A DNA stretch of 7,436 nucleotides, from contig JASHRR010000885.1 of NCBI GenBank assembly GCA_030037185.1, positions 1 through 7,436 on the forward strand, written 5' to 3'. Below the pieces are notes generated by a model that saw only the letters and a list, made by a program, of their open reading frames with translations, searched no databases and had not been told where the DNA came from. The position numbers were made by a program, and so were the translations under genes. This document shows positions 1 through 4,937 of this stretch, one piece after another. This DNA is from Xanthobacteraceae bacterium (GTDB lineage: Bacteria > Pseudomonadota > Alphaproteobacteria > Rhizobiales > Xanthobacteraceae). Position 1 is the first letter of the stretch, and each line of letters begins with the position of its first letter.

Positions 1-1
1 C

Positions 2-208
2 ACCTAAGCCGGATGCCCCACGCCGCAGATCGCCGCCATCACCGGTCATTCCCTCAAGACGGTAACGAAGATCCTCGACAAGGACCTCGCCCGCACTCGT
101 GTTCTCGCCGGCGAGGCTGTCACCCTGTTTGAGAAGGCAAAAGCAACCAAGTTTGCAAACCGCTTGCAAACCAGAACAGCCAAACCCTCGAAAGGAACGT
201 CTAAGTGA
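2..208 (+). pseudogene. C-terminal remnant of a phage-type tyrosine recombinase (integrase)
   Basis: Reading the frame that ends at the TGA at 206-208 gives the typical end of a phage/ICE integrase: a PQIAAITGHSLKTV segment followed by ILDKDLART and a Lys/Arg-rich tail. The GHS is the conserved His box of the tyrosine recombinase catalytic domain. These enzymes cut and rejoin DNA at attachment sites, often in tRNA genes, and the gene stops 10 bp from the 3' end of a tRNA-Arg gene. Two signs of decay are visible. A TAA lies in frame at 5-7, just before an AGC motif where related proteins usually read LAEAGC; a 5-bp deletion there would explain it. The residue after ILDK, where relatives of this type usually have the Tyr nucleophile, is Asp (GAC at 83-85). 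Only the last 66 codons after that stop are visible, so an alternative is an intact gene with a sequencing error. The family call is firm; pseudogene status is inferred. Confidence 0.7.
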
Positions 209-218
209 TTGATTTCTC

Positions 219-295
219 TGGCGCGCCCGGAAGGATTCGAACCTCCGGCCCCCAGATTCGTAGTCTGGTGCTCTATCCAGCTGAGCTACGGGCGC
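219..295 (-). tRNA. tRNA-Arg, anticodon ACG
   Basis: The minus strand folds as a complete 77-nt tRNA. The 7-bp acceptor stem pairs GCGCCCG with CGGGCGC. There is a D arm with GCTC/GAGC, an anticodon stem CCAGA/TCTGG around loop CTACGAA, a 5-nt variable region, a T arm GGAGG-TTCGAAT-CCTTC, a G discriminator and an encoded CCA end. The anticodon ACG is at 259-261. In bacteria this A34 is normally edited to inosine by TadA and reads CGU, CGC and CGA arginine codons. The 3' end points toward the integrase remnant, so this gene is a likely integration target. Confidence 0.97.
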
Positions 296-514
296 GGCTG
301 AGATGCTGGAAAAGCGGCCGGGAACTCCCGACGGCCCGCCATAGCTATAGGCTCCATTCCAACTTGGCAAGGCTCCATCCGGCTCCATTCCCCAGCCTCA
401 CTTGCCCTGGCGGATCGCTTGCGAGCGAGCCTGCCCGGGTCCGGCAAACCACCGGCACGGTGCTTGGCGCCTTTGCCCATTCTGCGCGCATGATTCGAAC
501 TTCGAAATCGCTCT
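296..514. other. intergenic stretch with short repeats, no gene seen
   Basis: This stretch separates the histidine kinase stop from the tRNA. No convincing coding sequence is present. It holds three copies of GGCTCCAT(T)CC at 350-360, 371-380 and 381-391, and a 5-bp stem with a 3-nt loop, CACCG-GCA-CGGTG, at 450-462. There is also a 5-bp stem TCGCT-TGCG-AGCGA near 415-428 and a TTCGAA doublet at about 495-507. None of the hairpins is followed by a T tract on either strand, so no intrinsic terminator for the kinase operon can be named. Confidence 0.5.
344..370 (-). promoter_or_regulatory. possible weak promoter of the tRNA-Arg gene
   Basis: On the minus strand a TTGCCA (365-370) and a TATAGC (344-349) lie upstream of the tRNA. 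The hexamers resemble -35 and -10 boxes, but the spacer is only 15 bp. Transcription would start about 40 nt before the mature tRNA 5' end. This is pattern matching only; read-through from the histidine kinase operon is an equally good explanation. Confidence 0.2.
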
Positions 515-1990
515 CTAGGCGTGGGCGCGTTCGCTGCGCCGTTCGTGAAGCGGGATCGGTCGATCGGGGATTTTCAAACGCAACGTCGCCCCGATTGTTC
601 CATCCACGAGCGTAATCTCGCCGCCGTGGGCGCGCACGAGCTCCTCGGCGATTGCGAGGCCAAGTCCGGCGCCGCCGGAACGCGTCGAGCCCTGGAATGC
701 CTCGAACAGGTGCGCCCGGGCCTGAGCCGAAAAGCCCGGACCCGTATCCGCAAGCTCGATGATCACGACGGCCCCCTCGCGCCGGCCGGTGATTCGGATC
801 TGATCGCGCGAGGGGTCATTGGGGGCGCGGCTTTCCAAAGCCTGCATGGCATTGCGCGCCAGGTTGACAAGGACGCGAAGCAATTGATCGCGGTCTGCAT
901 CGACCGTCAGACCGCGCTCGACCGAGGTGATCCAGCCGATCCGGCAGTCCGGCTGCAATCCCAGCGTCTCACGCACATCCTCGACGAGCTCCATCAGGGC
1001 CAGGGCTCGCCGGTCGGGCGGCGGCTCCTGGGCGCGCCCGTAGGACAAAGTCGACTGGCAGAAAGCGATCGCCCGCTCGAGCGCCCGCATCAGCTTGGGG
1101 GCAAAGCGCTGCACCTGGGGATCGGGGAGCCTCGCCAACCGGTCGGAAAACAGCTGAGCTGACGCCAAGAGGTTGCGCAAATCATGGTTGATCTTGGACA
1201 CTGCAAGCCCAAGGTTCGCAAGGTGCGTCTTTTCGTGAAGCATATTGGCGAGGTCGCGCTGCATTTCCGCAAGTTCGCGCTCGACGAAGCCGATCTCGTC
1301 ATGCCGCGCGGTTGCTGCCAAGACCCGCGCGCCGTCTTCGGGGTCGGCGCGAAAACTCGCCATGTTGGCGGTGATGCGATAGAGTGGCCGCACGAACAGG
1401 TAATGCAGCGCAAAGTAAACGAGCGCCGCACTGATCGCCGAGATGGCGATGGAAAGCATCATGATATTGCGCGAAAAAATCCACATCGCGCTCCGCAACG
1501 GGCCCTCCGGGATGACGATTTCGACGAACTGGCCGCCACCGGGCGCCGGCCCGACGGCGCGCAGGAGATCGGTATCTTTGGCCACCAACAGGGTGCGGAA
1601 CGCCTCCACGATCGCTCGCAGCGGCCTCATGTCGCGAATATCAACCTCCTGCAGCACTTCGCTCGGCAACTCGGTGGTCGCGAGCAGCCGCCGCTGCTGG
1701 CCAAGCTTCATAGCGAGCGCGCGAGCCCCGATGCTGTCGAGAATCTGCCGGGAAAGCTCATCGGGCACCTGAGGCGCAGCCTCGAACACAAGAGCGGCCG
1801 TGTGGGCGGCGCTCAGCTTATTGTTGAGCCAGACCAGACGGAAGTTCGCGATCGACGGCACATAAATGCAGACCTCCGCCAGCATCACGAAGAGCACCGT
1901 CAGCACCAGAAGCTTCGCGGACAGACCAAAACGGATGCGCGGCGTCGGCGCGGCGCCAGGCGGCTCCATGTGGTCGCTGGTCGTCTCCAA
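515..1990 (-). CDS. membrane sensor histidine kinase (HAMP, HisKA-like, HATPase)
   Basis: This inner-membrane kinase would sense a signal in the periplasm or membrane, autophosphorylate on His and pass the phosphate to a response regulator. The 491-residue product has a first membrane helix at about 26-47, a periplasmic region of about 125 residues, a second helix at about 175-199, and a HAMP linker at about 200-252. The H box is INHDLRNLL with His269. The ATP-binding domain has an N box (Asn376, Asn380), G1 DTGPGF (415-420), an F-box-like LFEAF (428-432) and G2 GGAGLGLAI (439-447). All motifs needed for activity are present. The TTG start at 1990 is chosen because AGGGAA lies 7 nt upstream and it begins 4 bp after the oxidoreductase stop; an ATG at 1969 (residue 8) is the alternative but has a poorly spaced Shine-Dalgarno. 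No response regulator is in the window. The periplasmic domain is not recognised, so the signal is unknown. Confidence 0.93.
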   Translation of the reverse strand: METTSDHMEPPGAAPTPRIRFGLSAKLLVLTVLFVMLAEVCIYVPSIANFRLVWLNNKLSAAHTAALVFEAAPQVPDELSRQILDSIGARALAMKLGQQRRLLATTELPSEVLQEVDIRDMRPLRAIVEAFRTLLVAKDTDLLRAVGPAPGGGQFVEIVIPEGPLRSAMWIFSRNIMMLSIAISAISAALVYFALHYLFVRPLYRITANMASFRADPEDGARVLAATARHDEIGFVERELAEMQRDLANMLHEKTHLANLGLAVSKINHDLRNLLASAQLFSDRLARLPDPQVQRFAPKLMRALERAIAFCQSTLSYGRAQEPPPDRRALALMELVEDVRETLGLQPDCRIGWITSVERGLTVDADRDQLLRVLVNLARNAMQALESRAPNDPSRDQIRITGRREGAVVIIELADTGPGFSAQARAHLFEAFQGSTRSGGAGLGLAIAEELVRAHGGEITLVDGTIGATLRLKIPDRPIPLHERRSERAHA

Positions 1991-1994
1991 TCGC

Positions 1995-3422
1995 TTATTC
2001 CCTGCGAAGCCACTGGATCATGCGCCGCACCCTCGGATTTGCCGCGAACGGCGCGAAATACATCATCGCGGCGCGTTTGTTGATCTCACCGAAGATCGGA
2101 TAAGGCACCACCAGCTCGGCCATGGCGCGAATGTTGAGACCCTGACCGATGGCGAGCACCCAGGGCGTAATCAGTTCGCCGGCATGCGCCCCCACAATGG
2201 TCGCGCCGAGCACGCTGCCGCGCGCATTGGTCACGACCTTGACGTGACCGTCCGTCGCACGCTCGGCCTGCGCTCGGTCATTCTCGCAATATGGCCAGCG
2301 CATCACGCGAATCCGATATCCTTGGTCCCTTGCCTGCTCATCAGTCAGGCCCACATGGGCGATCTCCGGGTCCGTAAAGGTCGCCCACGGCACCGCATTA
2401 TATCTCGCCTTGACGGGCAAACGAAGCAACGCGTGACGAATCACCAGCCCGGCATGGTAATTAGCTACGTGGGTGAACCTCATGCTCCCTGCAGCCACGT
2501 CCCCGATCGCGTAGACGCGGCGGTTCGTCGTTTGCAGGCTGCCGTCCACCACAATGCCGGCCGGCGTAAAGGCGATTTTCGCCTCCTCCAAGCCCAGTCC
2601 CTCGACCCTGGGCGAGCGTCCGGCAGCGATGAGGAGATGGCTGCCGGTGATGCGTTCGGCAGCCTCGCCACACTTGACCGCAAGCTCAACGCCGTCGCTT
2701 GTCTGCCGCACCGATTGCACGCTGGCGCCGACCCGGATCGCGACACCCTCGCGCCGCAGCGCGTCGATGACAAGCTGGGCGCATTCTGCATCATCCATAG
2801 CGAGCGGCCGCGCCGCCTCAATGACGGTGACTTGCGCGCCGAGGCGGCGGAATGCCTGGCCGAGTTCAAGGCCGCTTGGGCCGCCGCCGATCACCACCAG
2901 GTGGGAGGGCAGCTTACCGAGGTCGAATATTGTCTCGTTGGTGAGGTGAGGCGTTTGGGCAAGACCCGGAATCGGCGGAATAGCGGGCGACGATCCGGTC
3001 GCGATGACGAAGCGCCGTGCCTGCACGGCGACTCTTACATCCTCCACCATCACGCCAGCAGGGTCCGTGAAGCGCGCATTCCCCGCCACCACCCGAATAC
3101 CAAGGCCGGTGAAACGCCCTACCGAGTCGTTCGGTGCGATCGCCGCGATCACCTTGTGGACGTGGCGGTAAGCGCGGGTGAAATCAACTTCAGATTGCGA
3201 GTCGACCCCGAACGTCCCTGACGTAACGCCGGCGTGTGCCCGTTTCGCGGCGGCAAGCAGCGCCTTGGAGGGTACGCAGCCGTAGTTTAGGCAGTCACCG
3301 CCGATCCGGCCTTTCTCGATCAAAACGACCGAGAGGCCAAAGGCCGCCGCCGCGGCGGCAACCGAAAGGCCGCCGGAACCCGCTCCGATCACGCACATGT
3401 CGGGCTTGAGCAATTCAGCCAA
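1995..3422 (-). CDS. FAD-dependent pyridine nucleotide-disulfide oxidoreductase, Lpd/MerA-like
   Basis: This 475-residue flavoprotein belongs to the class I disulfide reductases, which move electrons between NAD(P)H and a disulfide or other acceptor through FAD. It has the N-terminal FAD fold GAGSGG (13-18) with acidic Glu36, and the redox pair GGDCLNYGCVPSK (Cys44, Cys49). ATGSSP (about 141-146), the NAD(P) fold GGGPSGLELG (179-188) and a second FAD contact IGDVA (306-310) follow, then the dimerisation domain. The C-terminal active-site motif reads YPIFGE (441-446), where lipoamide dehydrogenase has His-Pro-x4-Glu, so a true Lpd role is unlikely. It also lacks the N-terminal HMA domain and C-terminal Cys pair of mercuric reductases. 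The TTG start at 3422 is supported by GGAGG at 3430-3434, 7 nt upstream; longer starts would overlap the upstream gene. Many relatives are named dihydrolipoamide dehydrogenase or mercuric reductase by default. The physiological substrate is unknown; membrane association through the neighbouring VTT protein is an inference. Confidence 0.93.
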   Translation of the reverse strand: MAELLKPDMCVIGAGSGGLSVAAAAAAFGLSVVLIEKGRIGGDCLNYGCVPSKALLAAAKRAHAGVTSGTFGVDSQSEVDFTRAYRHVHKVIAAIAPNDSVGRFTGLGIRVVAGNARFTDPAGVMVEDVRVAVQARRFVIATGSSPAIPPIPGLAQTPHLTNETIFDLGKLPSHLVVIGGGPSGLELGQAFRRLGAQVTVIEAARPLAMDDAECAQLVIDALRREGVAIRVGASVQSVRQTSDGVELAVKCGEAAERITGSHLLIAAGRSPRVEGLGLEEAKIAFTPAGIVVDGSLQTTNRRVYAIGDVAAGSMRFTHVANYHAGLVIRHALLRLPVKARYNAVPWATFTDPEIAHVGLTDEQARDQGYRIRVMRWPYCENDRAQAERATDGHVKVVTNARGSVLGATIVGAHAGELITPWVLAIGQGLNIRAMAELVVPYPIFGEINKRAAMMYFAPFAANPRVRRMIQWLRRE

Positions 3423-3429
3423 GCCATTG

Positions 3430-3434
3430 CCTCC
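3430..3434 (-). promoter_or_regulatory. ribosome binding site that fixes the TTG start of the oxidoreductase
   Basis: GGAGG on the minus strand lies 7 nt before the TTG at 3420-3422. An ATG at 3425-3427 lies closer to the site but is out of frame with the flavoprotein and leads only to a short unrelated frame. This supports TTG as the real start. Confidence 0.7.
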
Positions 3435-3454
3435 GGCCGCCACCCTACCCCCTT

Positions 3455-3488
3455 GCGTCCCGTCAGTGCAAAATAAGTGCCGGGACGC
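3455..3488 (-). repeat. inverted repeat between the VTT gene and the oxidoreductase
   Basis: GCGTCCCG at 3455-3462 and CGGGACGC at 3481-3488 are perfect 8-bp inverted arms around an 18-nt AT-richer loop. Imperfect C-rich and G-rich flanks (about 3448-3454 and 3499-3507) could lengthen the structure. It fills much of the 91-bp gap between two genes of the same operon, so in the mRNA it would be a hairpin just upstream of the oxidoreductase ribosome binding site. It has no T tract. It could affect mRNA processing or stability, or be a scattered palindromic repeat. Confidence 0.6.
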
Positions 3489-3513
3489 TCGTGCTTCGCA
3501 GGGGGGCGACTGA

Positions 3514-4356
3514 TCACGCCCTTGCGGCATCTCCGCTGCCGGGACACGCCTTGGCTCGCCCTCGCAGGGCGCTGCAACGCCTGCCAACAGGCGCGATGAG
3601 GGTAAGCAGCCCGAGGATGACCAGACCGCCGATCAACTCAGGGGTAACTGCGGCCCGCAAATCGAAATTGAGATGGCAGGCCGCCTCAGCCGTGGCCACG
3701 CAAGCCTCGTAGGCGCTCTCCTGCGCCACGATGGCTCCGCTTACGCCGGCGCCGAAGAACGCAAACGCAAAGGTCGCCGGCATAATTCCGAGTGCCGTCG
3801 CGACTGCGAAAGGCACAGGCGCGATGCCCGCCGGCGCCGCAATCAGATTGATCAGCCAGAACGGGAACAGCGGCACCAGCCGCAAGAAAAGCAAATAACA
3901 GAAAGCGTCCTTATGAAACCCCGCCGCAATCTTCTCGGCAAGCGGCGCGCCGCGCCGCGACCAGGCGCAGCGAGCTACGCAGCTGAATGCGCATTTGGCG
4001 ATCAGAAAGATGATGGTTGCGCCGAGAGTGGCGGCGGTCACGGCCGCGAGGCCGCCGATCAGGGTCCCGAAAATCGCACCGCCCGTGACGGTTAGGAGCG
4101 CGGCTCCCGGGAACGACAGCGCGACCGCAGCCGCATAAACGGCAATGAAGGCGACGATCGCCATGACGCGGTGTGCGGCGACCAATCCCTCGACCGCAGA
4201 GCGGTGGCGCACCAGCGTCTCGAAAGACAGGTGGCGATGCCACCCCATGGCAACCGCAAACGCCATCAGGGCGAGAATCGCGCCGAGCGGGATCAGCCGG
4301 GCGAGCGCGGGCGTGCGATCCGCAGATCGTTGCGCTGGGTTGATCTCGATCGACAT
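3514..4356 (-). CDS. TVP38/TMEM64-family (VTT domain) membrane protein
   Basis: This is a polytopic inner-membrane protein of the VTT/DedA-like superfamily (older Pfam name SNARE_assoc). Relatives are implicated in lipid scrambling or transport and envelope homeostasis; the role here is unknown. The 280-residue product has hydrophobic segments at about 21-39, 65-85, 86-120, 155-175, 185-208 and 240-257. The family signatures are LSFPGAALLTVTGGAIFG (80-97), followed by a Gly/Ala-rich helix, and FLRLVPLFPFWLIN (157-170). A Cys-rich segment, Cys122-x3-Cys126-x3-Cys130, follows the central helix, and the protein has eight Cys in all. The ATG at 4356 is chosen because a possible -10 box lies at 4421-4426, leaving a leader of about 55 nt; a TTG at 4407 would add 17 Arg-rich residues and also lacks a clear Shine-Dalgarno, so the start is uncertain. 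It is the first gene of the leftward operon. Fusions of this domain to FAD oxidoreductases are annotated in other bacteria, which fits the adjacency here. Confidence 0.9.
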   Translation of the reverse strand: MSIEINPAQRSADRTPALARLIPLGAILALMAFAVAMGWHRHLSFETLVRHRSAVEGLVAAHRVMAIVAFIAVYAAAVALSFPGAALLTVTGGAIFGTLIGGLAAVTAATLGATIIFLIAKCAFSCVARCAWSRRGAPLAEKIAAGFHKDAFCYLLFLRLVPLFPFWLINLIAAPAGIAPVPFAVATALGIMPATFAFAFFGAGVSGAIVAQESAYEACVATAEAACHLNFDLRAAVTPELIGGLVILGLLTLIAPVGRRCSALRGRAKACPGSGDAARA

Positions 4357-4420
4357 GAAAAGGTATCTATGTCTCGGGCGCCGGCGCGCTATCGCTTTGT
4401 CTGCCAATCGGCGACATCGC

Positions 4421-4426
4421 GTTATA
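4421..4426 (-). promoter_or_regulatory. possible -10 box of the leftward three-gene operon
   Basis: The minus strand reads TATAAC here, close to the sigma70 -10 consensus. No good -35 box is seen 16-18 bp upstream (the position holds CGCTCG-like sequence). If real, the promoter would depend on an activator or another sigma factor, and the repeats at 4450-4500 lie at the right distance to serve one. Weak evidence. Confidence 0.25.
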
Positions 4427-4449
4427 CACCAGCATTTCGGTCGCGAGCG

Positions 4450-4500
4450 GATTTCACTGCGATTTCACGTTTTTTTGCATATTGGCTCGCAGAAACGTGA
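4450..4500. promoter_or_regulatory. direct and inverted repeats, candidate operator
   Basis: GATTTCAC occurs at 4450-4457 and again at 4461-4468, an 11-bp step that puts both copies on one face of the helix. The second copy overlaps TCACGTTT (4465-4472), which has a perfect inverted partner AAACGTGA at 4493-4500 across 20 bp of AT-rich sequence. The cluster sits between the leftward gene and the rpmH promoter, upstream of the possible leftward -10. Short matches can arise by chance; the nesting of two kinds of repeat is what makes a binding site plausible. The regulator is not known. Confidence 0.4.
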
Positions 4501-4551
4501 TCGACCTCAGTCGGGCGCCAGCAGATGTGAACGGCGTGCGTCCACCGCGCA

Positions 4552-4580
4552 TTGACGAGACCGAGGCCCTCCCCTATAAG
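4552..4580 (+). promoter_or_regulatory. sigma70-type promoter of the rpmH operon
   Basis: TTGACG at 4552-4557 and TATAAG at 4575-4580 are separated by exactly 17 bp, the preferred spacing for the housekeeping sigma factor. Each hexamer matches five of six consensus bases. Transcription should begin near 4587, leaving a leader of roughly 135 nt before rpmH. No other strong promoter is seen before rpmH, rnpA or yidC, so this probably drives the whole rightward operon. Confidence 0.75.
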
Positions 4581-4602
4581 GCGCCGCAATTGAGCGATAT
4601 CC

Positions 4603-4617
4603 TTGCCGAAACGGCAA
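4603..4617 (+). promoter_or_regulatory. small leader hairpin upstream of rpmH
   Basis: TTGCCG-AAA-CGGCAA forms a perfect 6-bp stem with a 3-nt loop, beginning about 16 nt after the predicted transcription start. It has no U tract after it, so it is not an intrinsic terminator by itself. It may stabilise the 5' end or take part in leader control of ribosomal protein synthesis. Confidence 0.35.
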
Positions 4618-4654
4618 ATGCCGGTGGCGCTTGTTGTCTTCGTCAGCCTCCTTG

Positions 4655-4690
4655 CTACCCTCCCTGGCGCGGGAGGGTAGGGAGGGGCGA
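4655..4690 (+). repeat. palindromic GC-rich repeat, copy 1, in the rpmH leader
   Basis: CTACCCTCCC (4655-4664) and GGGAGGGTAG (4671-4680) form a perfect 10-bp stem with loop TGGCGC, followed by GGAGGGGCG. A diverged copy with the same order of elements lies in the 3' end of rnpA at about 5294-5329. The shape (C-rich arm, short loop, G-rich arm, G-rich tail) resembles the dispersed palindromic elements common in Hyphomicrobiales genomes. In mRNA it would fold as a strong hairpin about 30 nt before the rpmH ribosome binding site. Confidence 0.7.
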
Positions 4691-4722
4691 AAGAGTCCTG
4701 GCTTGATCTAAAGAGGAAGGCC

Positions 4723-4857
4723 GTGAAGCGGACCTATCAACCGAGCAAGCTTGTGCGCAAGCGCCGTCATGGCTTCCGAACCCGGATGGCTAGTCCGGGC
4801 GGTCGCAGGGTGCTCAACGCCCGTCGCGCGCGCGGGCGCAAGCGGCTCAGCGCCTGA
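4723..4857 (+). CDS. rpmH: 50S ribosomal protein L34
   Basis: The 44-residue, highly basic product begins [18 protein letters not shown] and ends with the ARGRKRLSA tail found in L34 throughout bacteria, at full family length. L34 is a small protein of the large ribosomal subunit that binds 23S rRNA. The GTG start at 4723 is supported by AGAGGAAGG at 4712-4720. It is the first gene of the rightward operon, followed after 80 bp by rnpA, the classic bacterial order. Expression is expected from the promoter at 4552-4580. Confidence 0.98.
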   Translation: MKRTYQPSKLVRKRRHGFRTRMASPGGRRVLNARRARGRKRLSA

Positions 4858-4878
4858 CCGCACGGCCCCTACTTTGCG

Positions 4879-4898
4879 CTCCCCCGTTTTTTGGGGAG
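4879..4898 (+). promoter_or_regulatory. hairpin between rpmH and rnpA
   Basis: CTCCCC (4879-4884) pairs with GGGGAG (4893-4898) around an 8-nt loop that contains six T residues. Because the T run is in the loop and not after the stem, this is not a standard intrinsic terminator. It could set the ratio of L34 to RnpA by protecting or processing the shared mRNA, since far more L34 than RnpA is needed. Confidence 0.4.
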
Positions 4899-4937
4899 GT
4901 CAGGTGGCGGTGCGCCGGCTTTGGCGATGTCGGTGCA

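Larger units (their letters stand above)
4357..4722. other. divergent control region between the two operons
   Basis: This stretch of 366 bases has no convincing gene. Reading rightward it contains the possible -10 of the leftward operon (4421-4426), a pair of GATTTCAC direct repeats (4450-4468), an 8-bp inverted repeat (4465-4500), the -35/-10 of the rpmH operon (4552-4580), and two hairpins in the rpmH leader (4603-4617 and 4655-4680). The rpmH ribosome binding site AGAGGAAGG is at 4712-4720. Confidence 0.7.

Noticed and set aside
205..615. Plus-strand open frame crossing the tRNA gene
   Set aside because: It runs through the tRNA and into the end of the kinase gene, with no family resemblance.
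1031..1040. Copy of the tRNA 3'-end sequence GGCGCGCCCG, considered as a second attachment site
   Set aside because: Only 10 bp match, in GC-rich coding sequence, with no extension; chance is sufficient.
1866..3221. Long plus-strand open frame (451 codons) antisense to the oxidoreductase and kinase
   Set aside because: The minus strand encodes well-conserved domains through this stretch; the plus-strand translation has no recognisable family and is Arg/His-rich, typical of a GC-rich shadow frame.
1995..3422. Naming the oxidoreductase lpdA or merA
   Set aside because: It lacks the Lpd catalytic His and the MerA HMA domain and C-terminal Cys pair, and no mercury-resistance or 2-oxoacid dehydrogenase genes are nearby.
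3389..3427. ATG at 3425-3427 as the oxidoreductase start
   Set aside because: It is out of frame with the flavoprotein and opens only a short frame with no family resemblance.
3423..3587. Longer oxidoreductase starting at 3587
   Set aside because: It would overlap the end of the VTT gene by over 70 bp, add an N-terminus unlike the family and ignore the GGAGG-TTG start at 3422.
4879..4898. Intrinsic terminator after rpmH
   Set aside because: The T run is in the loop, not after the stem.
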